Positions 1-8,143 of a stretch of DNA of 64,000 nt are shown here, one piece after another (the stretch's first letter is position 1; each line of letters opens with the position of its first letter). The translations under genes and the position numbers were made by a program. Location: assembly GCF_013782625.1 (NCBI RefSeq), contig NZ_CP056199.1:4792588-4856587 (forward strand). The letters run 5' to 3'. The notes under the pieces were generated by a model, which was given only the letters and a program-made list of their open reading frames with translations, made no database searches and was not told the origin of the DNA. Source of the DNA: Enterobacter sp. RHBSTW-00994. GTDB taxonomy: Bacteria; Pseudomonadota; Gammaproteobacteria; Enterobacterales; Enterobacteriaceae.

Positions 1-329
1 TGATTCTGTTTGCCCTGGTGGGGCTAATGTCCGGTCTGGCGTCGGTGCTGCTCACCTCACGCCTGGGCAGTACGCGTCCGACGATTGCAGTGGGATGGGA
101 ACTGGCGGTGGTGACGATGGCGGTTCTCGGCGGCGTCAATATTCTCGGCGGCTCCGGCAGTATGGTAGGGGTGATTATCGCCGCCTTCCTGATGGGGCTG
201 GTGACCTTTGGCCTGAGCCTGCTTAACGTGCCCGGTATTGTGATGTCGGTGATCATCGGCACGATGCTGATCGTGGTGATTTCACTGCCGATTATTACCC
301 GCCGGATTATGCAACGAAGACGAATGTAA
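1..329 (+). CDS. Sugar ABC transporter permease, 3' part (probably rhamnose importer)
   Basis: The reading frame is open from the left edge and ends at a TAA at 327-329, so only the last ~108 residues of an inner-membrane permease are present. The visible part has the hydrophobic segments and the AVLGGVNILGGSGS stretch typical of the RbsC/LsrD/RhaPQ class (BPD_transp_2) that carries pentoses, AI-2 or rhamnose, and a basic tail RRIMQRRR on the cytoplasmic side. The genes just downstream encode a lactaldehyde reductase and the rhamnose mutarotase RhaM, so a rhamnose importer subunit (RhaP or RhaQ type) is the likely role; that substrate assignment is inferred from context only. Confidence 0.8.
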   Translation, partial: ILFALVGLMSGLASVLLTSRLGSTRPTIAVGWELAVVTMAVLGGVNILGGSGSMVGVIIAAFLMGLVTFGLSLLNVPGIVMSVIIGTMLIVVISLPIITRRIMQRRRM

Positions 330-402
330 CCCCCTCATCTTCACCTTCTCCCCCAGGGGAGAGGGGACTGTTTGGTGCGGCCTTTCGGGTCGGGGTGAGG
401 GG
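330..402. repeat. Palindromic intergenic repeat (REP-like)
   Basis: This spacer between the permease and the lactaldehyde reductase starts with CCCCCTCATC and ends with the complementary GGTGAGGGG, and contains an inner CTCCCCCAGGGGAGAG hairpin and a GGCCTTTCGGGTC element. The C-rich/G-rich palindromic design matches short dispersed intergenic repeats common in Enterobacter-type genomes. It probably folds in the mRNA and may damp read-through or protect the upstream message; no other copy of this exact element was noticed in the window. Confidence 0.55.
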
Positions 403-439
403 AACGGATTACCCAAAATCATCATTAAGGAGAATTATC

Positions 440-1606
440 ATGAGCTTTATGTTGGCACTGCCAAAAATCAGCCTGCACGGCGCAGGTGCAATTGGCGATA
501 TGGTTAACCTGGTGGCGAATAAACAGTGGGGCAGAGCGCTGATTGTCACCGACGGACAACTGGTAAAAATGGGCCTGCTCGACAGCCTGTTTGCCGCGCT
601 GGATGCGCATCAGATGTCATATCACCTGTTTGACGAGGTATTCCCTAACCCGACGGAAACGCTGGTGCAGAAAGGATTTACAGCCTATCAGGACGCCGAA
701 TGTGACTACGTGATCGCCTTTGGCGGCGGGAGCCCAATCGATACCGCCAAAGCGATTAAAATCCTCACCGCCAACCCCGGCCCGTCAACCGCCTACTCCG
801 GCGTCGGCAAAGTCAAATACGCAGGCGTGCCACTGGTGGCAATTAACACCACTGCAGGCACGGCGGCGGAAATGACCAGTAACGCGGTGATTATTGATAG
901 TGAGCGTCAGGTCAAAGAGGTGATCATCGATTCGAACATCATCCCGGATATCGCCGTGGATGACGCCAGCGTGATGCTTGATATCCCGGCATCCGTCACC
1001 GCGGCAACGGGCATGGATGCGTTGACCCATGCGATTGAAGCCTATGTCTCTGTGGGTGCACATCCGCTGACCGATGCCAACGCACTGGAGGCCATTCGCC
1101 TGATCACGCTGTGGCTGCCAAAAGCGGTGGATGACGGGCACAATCTGGAGGCGCGTGAGCAAATGGCCTTCGGTCAGTATCTGGCGGGCATGGCCTTTAA
1201 CAGCGCCGGTCTCGGTCTGGTTCATGCTCTGGCACACCAGCCAGGCGCGACGCACAACCTGCCACACGGCGTGTGTAACGCTATCCTGTTGCCAATCATC
1301 GAAAACTTTAACCGTCCGAACGCGGTGTCACGCTTTGCCCGCGTGGCACAGGCGATGGGCGTTGATACCCGTGGTATGAGCGATGAAGCAGCCAGCATGT
1401 CGGCGATTCAGGCGATTCAGGCGATTCAGGCGATTCGTGACCTGAGCGCCCGCGTCGGTATTCCGTCTGGCTTTAGCAAACTGGGTGTAACCAAAGCCGA
1501 TATCGAAGGCTGGCTGGATAAAGCGCTCGCCGACCCATGCGCACCCTGCAACCCACGCACCGCCAGCCGTGATGAGGTGCGTGAGCTGTATCTGGAGGCA
1601 TTATGA
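440..1606 (+). CDS. fucO: Iron-dependent lactaldehyde reductase (group III alcohol dehydrogenase)
   Basis: A 388-residue Fe-dependent alcohol dehydrogenase, the size of E. coli FucO, which reduces L-lactaldehyde from rhamnose or fucose breakdown to 1,2-propanediol with NADH. NAD-binding GGGSP is at about 95-99 and TTAGTAAE at 137-144. Metal ligands are visible as D193 and H197 in [10 protein letters not shown] and the histidines around 262-276 (LVHALAH...NLPHG). The ATG at 440 follows AAGGAGAA and is preferred to an upstream in-frame start at 395. The last codons overlap rhaM by 4 bp (ATGA), so they are one operon. An in-frame 9-bp tandem repeat at 1403-1436 inserts repeated Ala-Ile-Gln units near residue 322-333. 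It could be named rhaO-like; the substrate is inferred from the rhaM neighbour. Confidence 0.85.
   Translation: MSFMLALPKISLHGAGAIGDMVNLVANKQWGRALIVTDGQLVKMGLLDSLFAALDAHQMSYHLFDEVFPNPTETLVQKGFTAYQDAECDYVIAFGGGSPIDTAKAIKILTANPGPSTAYSGVGKVKYAGVPLVAINTTAGTAAEMTSNAVIIDSERQVKEVIIDSNIIPDIAVDDASVMLDIPASVTAATGMDALTHAIEAYVSVGAHPLTDANALEAIRLITLWLPKAVDDGHNLEAREQMAFGQYLAGMAFNSAGLGLVHALAHQPGATHNLPHGVCNAILLPIIENFNRPNAVSRFARVAQAMGVDTRGMSDEAASMSAIQAIQAIQAIRDLSARVGIPSGFSKLGVTKADIEGWLDKALADPCAPCNPRTASRDEVRELYLEAL
1403..1436 (+). repeat. 9-bp in-frame tandem repeat inside the lactaldehyde reductase gene
   Basis: Three perfect copies of GCGATTCAG begin at 1403, 1412 and 1421, followed by a partial fourth (GCGATTC). 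They encode repeated AIQ in the C-terminal helical domain. The unit is a multiple of three, so slippage would add or remove three residues without a frameshift. Confidence 0.9.
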
Positions 1607-1917
1607 TCCGCAAAGCCTTTGTGATGCAGGTGAACCCGGACGCGCATGAAGAGTACGAACGTCGCCACAGCCCTGTCTGGCCTGAACTGGAAGCGGTGCT
1701 GAAAGACCACGGAGCGCACCATTACGCCATTTATCTCGATAAAGAACGCAACCTGTTGTTTGCGACCGTTGAGATTGAATCGGAAGAGCGCTGGAACGCG
1801 GTGGCCAACACCGATGTCTGTCAGCGCTGGTGGAAACACATGCGTGAAGTGATGCCCTCGAACCCGGACAACAGCCCGGTAAGTGCCGAACTGAAACCGG
1901 TATTTTATCTGGCGTAA
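1603..1917 (+). CDS. rhaM: L-rhamnose mutarotase
   Basis: This 104-residue protein matches E. coli RhaM (YiiL) from [18 protein letters not shown] onward. RhaM interconverts alpha and beta L-rhamnopyranose so that the isomerase RhaA receives the right anomer. The conserved Tyr18 and the catalytic His22 are in HEEYERRH, and the RWWKHM motif is present near residue 62-67. The start codon overlaps the stop of the lactaldehyde reductase by four bases, indicating translational coupling and a shared operon with the transporter gene at the left edge. Confidence 0.95.
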   Translation: MIRKAFVMQVNPDAHEEYERRHSPVWPELEAVLKDHGAHHYAIYLDKERNLLFATVEIESEERWNAVANTDVCQRWWKHMREVMPSNPDNSPVSAELKPVFYLA

Positions 1918-1925
1918 TGCGTTAA

Positions 1926-1956
1926 CGCTGCCGCGCTCGCGGCAGCGTCATTTTCT
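1926..1956. terminator. Bidirectional terminator between rhaM and the galactoside symporter gene
   Basis: A perfect GC-rich stem CGCTGCCGCG/CGCGGCAGCG (1926-1935 with 1938-1947) is followed by TCATTTTCTT on the plus strand. It lies between two convergent genes and probably ends both transcripts. Confidence 0.75.
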
Positions 1957-3221
1957 TAACGGGCCTCCACCGTGTTACGGCTGGCAGCAATCTCTTGTCT
2001 GCTACTCAAGGTAAACGCCGACACCACCGTAATCGCCAGTACAAAACAGCCCAGCATCAGGTAGGTATCCTGGAAACCGATCCGGTCATACATATTCCCG
2101 GCGAACGCGGAGAGGAAAATCGCCGCAGACTGTTTGGCAAACTGGAAACCAATCAGATAAATGGTCGCCGACAGACGGGTGTCGAATACGCCAGTGATGT
2201 ACTTAAATGCACCCACCAGCAGGAACGGGACTTCCAGGGCATGCAGCATTTTCAGGGCGATGACTTCCACAACGGTCGTGGCAAACGACGAACCAATAAT
2301 ACGCGTCGCCATAATCAGCCCGGCAATCAGCAACGTATTTTTCGCGCCGATGCGATTAATGATCCACGGCGAGCAGAACATGATGATGGCGTTGCAAATT
2401 TCCCCAGCGGTGGTCGCAAAACCAAAGGCACGAGTGCCTTCCTGCGGGGTGGCAAAGAACGATTTAAAGAAGGTGGCAAACTGCTGGTCGAAGACGTCAT
2501 ACACGCAAGCTACGCCAATCACATAGAGAATAAACATCCACATTCTGCGCTGACGGAACAGGTTAAAGACCGTTTTCGCGGTGATTTGCGGCTGGTTTGC
2601 CCCCAACGCATCCATAACTTGCGCAGTCTGGTTGGGTTTCGGTTTCGCCACCACCAGTAACAACATCAGTAGCAGTGCCGCGCCCGACCCCATCCAGAAC
2701 ACATACGACGGATCGATACCAAACAAAATGCCGCCGGTCGACGCACACAACCCCCAGCCCAGACAGCCGAACATGCGCGCCTTACCATATTCAAAAAAGC
2801 TGTTGCGGCTTACTCGTTCGATGTAAGCCTCTATCGCTCCCGATCCCGCCGAGAAGACAAAGCCGATATACAGCCCGCCGCTCAGTGCCCCCAGCCAGAT
2901 ACTGGTTTTCAGCAGCGGAGCGAAAACATAGAGGAAGAAAGGCGCAAACAAGAACAGCAAGACAGAGATGATCCACAGCAGGTGCTTTTTCAGCCCCAGC
3001 TTATCTGATATCACGCCCAGAACCGGCTGGAACGCGATAGCAGAGAGCGAGATGCAGGAGAAAACGATACCGGTATGGGTTTTATTCAGGCCGATGATAT
3101 CCGACAGCCAGATAGGCAGGAACGGAAAGCAGGTAGCCATAATGAAAAAGTAGAGAAAGAAGAACAGCCCGAAGATCCAGAAATTAGGGTTGTCCTTGTG
3201 GGTACAGGTTGTTGTGTTCAT
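1956..3221 (-). CDS. rafB: Alpha-galactoside/melibiose MFS symporter (LacY/RafB family)
   Basis: A 421-residue, 12-helix major facilitator of the oligosaccharide:H+ symporter family (LacY, RafB, MelY). The N-terminus NPNFWIFGLFFFLYFFIMATCFPFLPIWL and the loop after helix 2, GVISDKLGLKKH, are typical of LacY relatives. The ATG at 3221 has AGGA eight bases upstream and gives the family length; a longer open frame to 3344 has no such support. The gene lies 44 bp downstream of an alpha-galactosidase gene on the same strand, so it most likely imports melibiose or raffinose for that enzyme. Whether the preferred sugar is melibiose, raffinose or lactose cannot be decided from sequence. Confidence 0.85.
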   Translation of the reverse strand: MNTTTCTHKDNPNFWIFGLFFFLYFFIMATCFPFLPIWLSDIIGLNKTHTGIVFSCISLSAIAFQPVLGVISDKLGLKKHLLWIISVLLFLFAPFFLYVFAPLLKTSIWLGALSGGLYIGFVFSAGSGAIEAYIERVSRNSFFEYGKARMFGCLGWGLCASTGGILFGIDPSYVFWMGSGAALLLMLLLVVAKPKPNQTAQVMDALGANQPQITAKTVFNLFRQRRMWMFILYVIGVACVYDVFDQQFATFFKSFFATPQEGTRAFGFATTAGEICNAIIMFCSPWIINRIGAKNTLLIAGLIMATRIIGSSFATTVVEVIALKMLHALEVPFLLVGAFKYITGVFDTRLSATIYLIGFQFAKQSAAIFLSAFAGNMYDRIGFQDTYLMLGCFVLAITVVSAFTLSSRQEIAASRNTVEAR

Positions 3222-3265
3222 TATTTTTATCCTCAACGGAGGGCCGGTTACCCGACCCATCACCC

Positions 3266-5389
3266 TTACACGCGTTCGACGCCAATCAGAATGGCGGTTT
3301 CCGGATCCAGAATCGGCAGCGCAATGCCCGCCTGCATCAACCACTCACCGCTTACCGTTTGCGGCGCTTCCATCCATGCCGGGAGTTTGCGCATGGTGTG
3401 TCCGCCCTCGCCCGTTATACGAATATTCGGGTGATCGAGCAGTGTGATGCGGTATTGCGCGCGGGCCTCCAGCCCTGGCATGCGCAGCGACATCATCAGG
3501 GTGTAATCCGGCATCTGAAGCTGGCTGACAATAAACAGCCCCCGCGTTTTATCTTCACTCACAATCCCCTGCGCCAGCGTCGTGGTATCCGGCATGTCCA
3601 CACGCCACTGCGTACCATGATGGATAACCTCGCGCCATTGCTTATGCAATGCGGCATAACGTCGGTAACCTTCCCGCTCCTGGGCGTCTACCGTAAGGGG
3701 ATCCAGCTCCAGCCCCATATGGCCGAACAGCGCCGTCAGCCCCCGAAATTCTATGCTGTGCTGGCGGAAGGTCGCGTGGCATTTATGATGACCGATATGC
3801 GCCCCCATGACCTCCGGCGGGAAGAAGTAGCTCATCCCTCGCTGAATGGTGTTCCGCTCCAGTGCATCGTTGTTATCGGACGCCCAGAAGCGGTGGCTAC
3901 GGGTCAGCACTTCATAATCAATTCGCCCGCCCCCTGAGGAGCAAGACTCAAATTCGATATGCGGGAAGCGTTCGCCCAGCACGTCCAGCAGACGATAAAA
4001 CTGACGAGTCTGTGCGTCGGCAGCCGCTTTACCATTATGCCCAGGCTGCACGAGTTCGCGGTTCATGTCCCACTTCACATAGTCGACCGCGTGTTCTCCC
4101 AACAGCCAGCTCATACGTTCAACCAGATAATCAAAGGCTTCCGGAATATTCAGATTGAGCACCAGTTGATGACGTCCGGTTGCCTGCGTGTATCCCGGCA
4201 GAGCCAGCACCCAGTCAGGATGGGCTCGATACAGATCTGAGTCTGGGTTGATCATCTCCGGCTCAACCCAGATACCAAACTCCATTCCGAGGTTTTTGAC
4301 GTGGTTAATCACGGGCGTCAGACCGTTCGGGTATTTTTTCTCATCCAGATACCAGTCGCCCAGCGCACGGTGGTCATCGTTACGCCCTTTGAACCAGCCA
4401 TCGTCGATAATAAAACGCTCCACGCCCAGTGCCGCCGCCTCATCCGCCATGCGCATGATGTATTCCGGATCGTGGTTAAAGTAGATCCCTTCCCAGGTAT
4501 TGAGATGCACCGGACGGGGTTTGTTTTCCGGGAAGCGAATAATGTTGTCGCGCAGGTAGCGGTGGAACTGCTGGCTCATGCCGTTCAGACCGCACGCGGA
4601 GTAGCTCGCAAAAAGGCGCGGTGTCCAGAGAGTCTCGCCCTCTTCAACCGCCATTTCGCCAGGCAGATAGAGTGCTTCGGCTTGCAGATAGCGACGACCG
4701 TCGGTTTTCGCTTCAGCGCGTAAACGATGATTACCGCTCCAGCCAAGATGGACACCCCAGACATCACCCTGCATTTCGCAAAATGACGGCGTACCGGAAA
4801 TCAGCGCCGGGAAATGTTCATGAGAGGTTTTTCCGCGACGGTTTTCAATCACAACGCTGTCGTGATCAAGGTGAACCCGGTGCGGCTGAAATTCACGGAT
4901 CCAGCGTCCATGAAAGGCCATCACTTCCTGCGCACGCTCGGCAATCGGCAATGTGACAGCAAAGCGGTCCACCTGCCATGCCTGCGCTCTGAGGTTGGTC
5001 AAACCATGACGGACCACCAGCACTCCGCTGTCGTCAAGCACCAGTTCGCTGGTCAGGCGCAATCCCGCGTGCGTATCTTCCGCGGTAATCGTCAGGCTTT
5101 GCCCCTGTGGTTGTGCATGGGTCGTTTTGAATACCGGTGAACCGTCCAGCCCCTGCCGATGTCCTTCAATGCCCGGGGAGCCAAACAAACCGTGGCCCAG
5201 TTCCGCCATCAGCGTTACCGGTGAGTCAACATCCAGCCTGCCATTGGCAATGGGACGAGAAAGACTTTCTACATCCTGCGGCGAAAAGTGCTGAAGGTGA
5301 GGCCCCCAGTAGAGAATTTCGGCGAATGGGTGGGTCTTAATCACCACATCAACCGTCTTACTTTCGAGTCGTAAAATGGATTCGTGCAT
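3266..5389 (-). CDS. rafA: Alpha-galactosidase, glycoside hydrolase family 36
   Basis: A 707-residue cytoplasmic enzyme matching the RafA type of GH36, which removes terminal alpha-1,6-galactose from melibiose and raffinose. The catalytic nucleophile is D441 in YVKWDMNRE and the acid/base is D505 in FWASDNND; CSSGGGRIDYEV lies between them, and the N-terminal beta-sandwich region covers about residues 1-300. The ATG at 5389 is preceded by GGAGA at proper spacing; the in-frame extension upstream runs into the operators and is rejected. It is the first gene of the rafA-rafB unit, read from a promoter next to two LacI-type operators at 5426-5464. Confidence 0.92.
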   Translation of the reverse strand: MHESILRLESKTVDVVIKTHPFAEILYWGPHLQHFSPQDVESLSRPIANGRLDVDSPVTLMAELGHGLFGSPGIEGHRQGLDGSPVFKTTHAQPQGQSLTITAEDTHAGLRLTSELVLDDSGVLVVRHGLTNLRAQAWQVDRFAVTLPIAERAQEVMAFHGRWIREFQPHRVHLDHDSVVIENRRGKTSHEHFPALISGTPSFCEMQGDVWGVHLGWSGNHRLRAEAKTDGRRYLQAEALYLPGEMAVEEGETLWTPRLFASYSACGLNGMSQQFHRYLRDNIIRFPENKPRPVHLNTWEGIYFNHDPEYIMRMADEAAALGVERFIIDDGWFKGRNDDHRALGDWYLDEKKYPNGLTPVINHVKNLGMEFGIWVEPEMINPDSDLYRAHPDWVLALPGYTQATGRHQLVLNLNIPEAFDYLVERMSWLLGEHAVDYVKWDMNRELVQPGHNGKAAADAQTRQFYRLLDVLGERFPHIEFESCSSGGGRIDYEVLTRSHRFWASDNNDALERNTIQRGMSYFFPPEVMGAHIGHHKCHATFRQHSIEFRGLTALFGHMGLELDPLTVDAQEREGYRRYAALHKQWREVIHHGTQWRVDMPDTTTLAQGIVSEDKTRGLFIVSQLQMPDYTLMMSLRMPGLEARAQYRITLLDHPNIRITGEGGHTMRKLPAWMEAPQTVSGEWLMQAGIALPILDPETAILIGVERV

Positions 5390-5425
5390 CAGACATCTCC
5401 TGTCATCGGGATGTCGTGAGTGTTG

Positions 5426-5464
5426 ATCCGAAACGTTTCGGATACAAACCAAAACGTTTCGGAT
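5426..5464. promoter_or_regulatory. Two LacI-family operators upstream of rafA
   Basis: A perfect 18-bp palindrome ATCCGAAACGTTTCGGAT is at 5426-5443, and a second site differing at two positions of one half (AACCAAAACGTTTCGGAT) is at 5447-5464. The two begin 21 bp apart, two helical turns, so dimers would bind the same face of the DNA. The AAACGTTT core is typical for LacI/GalR repressors. The regulator gene ends only 29 bp upstream, so these sites most probably answer to it. Confidence 0.85.
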
Positions 5465-5493
5465 CTGTGATCGGGTTTAGAAATTTGGCGAAA

Positions 5494-6489
5494 TTAGGCC
5501 GTCTGGCCTGGGGAAAACGCAGGCTGCCAGAGCACCTGAAGTTCGGAAACGTCATCGCCGTTAATTAACTGACGCACCATATCCGCGATCTGTTTCCCCA
5601 CCCCCTGACGAGTAGACTGGACAACGGCGGCCACGTCGATATCAACAATGCTGTCCTGCGGCAAACCGTCATACACCACCAGAGAAACCGCATTATCCCC
5701 GATTAAACGCCCGCATTGCGCCAGCGCCATAGCGGCCCCGTCTCCGTGCGTATTGCAGTCGGTGATAATGGCGGTAGGAGGATTCTCAAGGGAGAGCAGT
5801 TCATGGGTTGTGGCATAGCCCACGCGGCGTGAAGGTGGCATAGCACGTAGCCATTCACTGGATAAACCCACTTCCCGCAATGCATCCAGGTAGCCCTGAC
5901 GACGCTGGGTGATAAAGGCCTGATTATTACTTTCACCCAGTAGCGCAATCCGCTGATGGCCTTTCTCAATCAGCCAGCGAGTGGCCTGATAGGTCCCCGC
6001 GTAGTTGTCGAAATCAAACCACGCGTAGGGCTGTGATAACTGGCTACGGCCCAGCGCCAGGAAGGGAAAACCAGCAGCCTGAAGCTGTTCAAGACGCGGA
6101 TCATGATCGAGCGTATGGGCCACAATCAGCGCATCGACACGACGGCTTTGCACCATGCGCATATAGCTGTGCTTGTCGGCCAGATCGTCATCAGCAATCA
6201 ACAGCAGGTCGATCTCATGTTGCGCAAGTTCGTGACTAATTTCGCCGACCATGTCCATAAATACGCTGTTATTGAGCGGAACAGGATGGACCGGAAACAC
6301 CAGCCCCACGGCATCAATTTTGCCCATTTTAAGACGTCGGGCAAAGGTATTTGGCCGATAGCCACGCCGTTGGGCTTCTGCTTCCACGCGGGCACGCGTC
6401 TCGCGGGAAACATCATCATACCCGTTGAGGGCACGGCTGACCGTCGTCACGGACAACCCCAATTCTTTGGCAATGGCTTTAAGCGACAT
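5494..6489 (-). CDS. rafR: LacI-family repressor of the alpha-galactoside genes
   Basis: A 331-residue LacI/GalR transcription factor. The N-terminal helix-turn-helix (SLKAIAKELGLSVTTVSRALNGYDDVS, split over residues 2-28) and hinge are clear, followed by a periplasmic-binding-protein-like sensor domain. It lies directly upstream of rafA on the same strand, with the palindromic operators in the gap between them, so it is inferred to repress rafAB until an alpha-galactoside binds. The start at 6489 is 17 bp from the stop of the XRE regulator gene, which could drive low-level co-transcription. Confidence 0.87.
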   Translation of the reverse strand: MSLKAIAKELGLSVTTVSRALNGYDDVSRETRARVEAEAQRRGYRPNTFARRLKMGKIDAVGLVFPVHPVPLNNSVFMDMVGEISHELAQHEIDLLLIADDDLADKHSYMRMVQSRRVDALIVAHTLDHDPRLEQLQAAGFPFLALGRSQLSQPYAWFDFDNYAGTYQATRWLIEKGHQRIALLGESNNQAFITQRRQGYLDALREVGLSSEWLRAMPPSRRVGYATTHELLSLENPPTAIITDCNTHGDGAAMALAQCGRLIGDNAVSLVVYDGLPQDSIVDIDVAAVVQSTRQGVGKQIADMVRQLINGDDVSELQVLWQPAFSPGQTA

Positions 6490-6506
6490 GATTTTCCGTT
6501 TCTTCG

Positions 6507-7055
6507 TTAATTTTGTTCGGCGACCAGAAGCGCATGGGTATCCGGTTCCAGCGCCTTAAAGATATGCGGCTGGTCTGCCGGATAGCAGATGTAATCCCCT
6601 GTGCTCAGCTCTTCAGGTGCATCAAGTAAACCGACCATGGCCCGTCCTTGCGTCACGATAATATGTTCAACCGAGCCCGGCAGATGTGGCTGAGAGATAC
6701 GGTCTGCGCCTGGCTGAGTCAGCAACAGGTAAATATCGCGACGAGCTCCAGGGGGACACGCGGCCAGTAAAATTGCTTCGTAGTTAGCCTGCCCGGCAAT
6801 CACCTTCGTCCCTTCTCCACGGCGGATCACCTGGGTTGTCGGCAGCTGCGGTTCCAGCAAACGCGCAAAAGGAATATCCAGCGCCACGCAAAGCGACCAG
6901 AGCGTCTCCAGGCTCGGGTTGCCGTTTCCTGACTCCAGTTGCGAGAGTGTGGATTTGGCGATCCCGGCACGACGGGCAATTTCCGCTAATGAAAGCCCGG
7001 TTCGCAGGCGTTCTCGCACCAGACTTTTGGCAATCACGCTGATTGGCTGCGGCAT
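6507..7055 (-). CDS. XRE-family regulator with C-terminal cupin domain
   Basis: A 182-residue regulator with an N-terminal helix-turn-helix (about residues 14-40, LRTGLSLAEIARRAGIAKS then TLSQLESGNGNPS) and a C-terminal cupin fold (about 105-175, with PGSVEHIIVTQG and STGDYICYPADQPH). Members of this architecture sense small metabolites and control nearby transport or catabolic genes. It is divergent from the azlC-azlD exporter pair across a 102-bp spacer with an inverted repeat, so control of those genes is likely. It is not an obvious part of the raf cluster despite lying just upstream of rafR. The ligand is unknown. Confidence 0.85.
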   Translation of the reverse strand: MPQPISVIAKSLVRERLRTGLSLAEIARRAGIAKSTLSQLESGNGNPSLETLWSLCVALDIPFARLLEPQLPTTQVIRRGEGTKVIAGQANYEAILLAACPPGARRDIYLLLTQPGADRISQPHLPGSVEHIIVTQGRAMVGLLDAPEELSTGDYICYPADQPHIFKALEPDTHALLVAEQN

Positions 7056-7080
7056 AAAACGCCCTCTTGTTCTGTAAATC

Positions 7081-7093
7081 GAACGAATCGTTC
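7081..7093. promoter_or_regulatory. Inverted repeat in the XRE/azlC divergent promoter
   Basis: GAACGA-A-TCGTTC is a perfect 13-bp inverted repeat, and related CGTTCAT/CGTTCGAT half-sites recur at about 7113 and 7137 in the same spacer. This is a plausible binding array for the neighbouring XRE regulator; no experimental motif supports it. Confidence 0.5.
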
Positions 7094-7157
7094 ATCTTGT
7101 AAAACGACATTGATGCGTTCATTATAATGGATACACGTTCGATATGGCTAAAATTGT

Positions 7158-7817
7158 ATGAAGCATCACCTCTCCTGCCTTAAAGGCGACACCATAAAAG
7201 CAATCATTCTGGTTTGCCTCGCCGTTGGCGTTGTCGGCATGTCATACGGCTCGCTGGCGATGGCCTATGGTTTCCCGGTCTGGGTTCCCTTTGTGCTCTC
7301 TATTTCTGTGCTGGCGGGGGCGTCAGAATTTATGTTTATCGGCATTGTAGCCAGCGGGGGCAATCCCCTGGCCGCTGCTGCAGCCGGTTTACTGGTGAAC
7401 GCTCGACACGTACCGTTCGGCGTAACAGTGCGCGAACTGGTAGGTAAACGGGGAATGAGCCTGCTGGGCTGTCACATCATGAACGACGAGAGTGTGGTAT
7501 TTGGTCTGTCACAAAAAACCCCTGAGCAACGTAAAGCCGCCTACTGGCTGTGCGGCCTGGGCGTTGCCATTATCTGGCCACTCGGCGCACTTTTGGGGGC
7601 AATGGTAGGCAAGCTGTTACCCGCTCCCGAAACCATCGGACTGGATGCGGTATTCCCGGCGATTCTGCTGGCGTTAGTCGTTCCTGCCTTTAAAAATCGT
7701 ACGACACTTATTCGTGCCTGTAGTGGAGCGGTTCTGTCGCTCGCGGCTGTGCCGTTTGCCCCAGTCGGCTTACCGGTGCTGCTCTCGTTACTCGGCCTTG
7801 CCGCGAGGAAAAAATAA
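7158..7817 (+). CDS. AzlC-family exporter large subunit (branched-chain amino acid type)
   Basis: A 219-residue inner-membrane protein of the AzlC/YgaZ family, the larger partner of two-component LIV-E exporters that expel branched-chain amino acids such as valine. Hydrophobic helices run through most of the protein, and the family motif GASEFMFIG near residue 54-62 and NARHVPFG near 91-98 are visible. The stop codon shares one base with the start of azlD (TAATG), so the two are co-translated. Regulation is probably by the divergent XRE-cupin protein. The actual substrate is not known. Confidence 0.85.
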   Translation: MKHHLSCLKGDTIKAIILVCLAVGVVGMSYGSLAMAYGFPVWVPFVLSISVLAGASEFMFIGIVASGGNPLAAAAAGLLVNARHVPFGVTVRELVGKRGMSLLGCHIMNDESVVFGLSQKTPEQRKAAYWLCGLGVAIIWPLGALLGAMVGKLLPAPETIGLDAVFPAILLALVVPAFKNRTTLIRACSGAVLSLAAVPFAPVGLPVLLSLLGLAARKK

Positions 7818-8140
7818 TGGAAAACATGACGGTCTTTATTCTTGGTATCGCCATCCTTTCAGCAGGAACCTATCTGATGCGTCTTGGTGGGGCAAAGCTC
7901 GGCAATCGGCTGGCGCTCTCCGAACGTTCCCAGGCACTGCTCTCTGATGCCGCGACGGTATTGCTCTTCTCAGTGGCGCTGGCGACAACGTTTTATGAAG
8001 GGGAGCATTTCGCCGGGATGGCTCGCGTGTTTGGCGTAGGGTTTGCGGTATTCCTGGCCTGGCGAAAAATGCCATTAATTGTGGTGATCGTGGCGGCAGC
8101 AGTCGTTACTGCGCTGCTGCGCCTCATGGGGCTAAGCTAA
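7817..8140 (+). CDS. AzlD-family exporter small subunit
   Basis: A 107-residue, very hydrophobic protein with about four membrane helices, matching the AzlD/YgaH family that pairs with AzlC. The sequence ILGIAILSAGTYLMRLGG at the N-terminus is typical. It is translationally coupled to azlC and ends three bases before the stop of the convergent methyltransferase-like gene, leaving no room for a normal terminator between them. Confidence 0.85.
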   Translation: MENMTVFILGIAILSAGTYLMRLGGAKLGNRLALSERSQALLSDAATVLLFSVALATTFYEGEHFAGMARVFGVGFAVFLAWRKMPLIVVIVAAAVVTALLRLMGLS

Positions 8141-8143
8141 CAC

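Noticed and set aside
3209..3937. 242-residue open frame opposite rafA
   Set aside because: Antisense to the GH36 enzyme with intact catalytic residues; no ribosome site or family resemblance.
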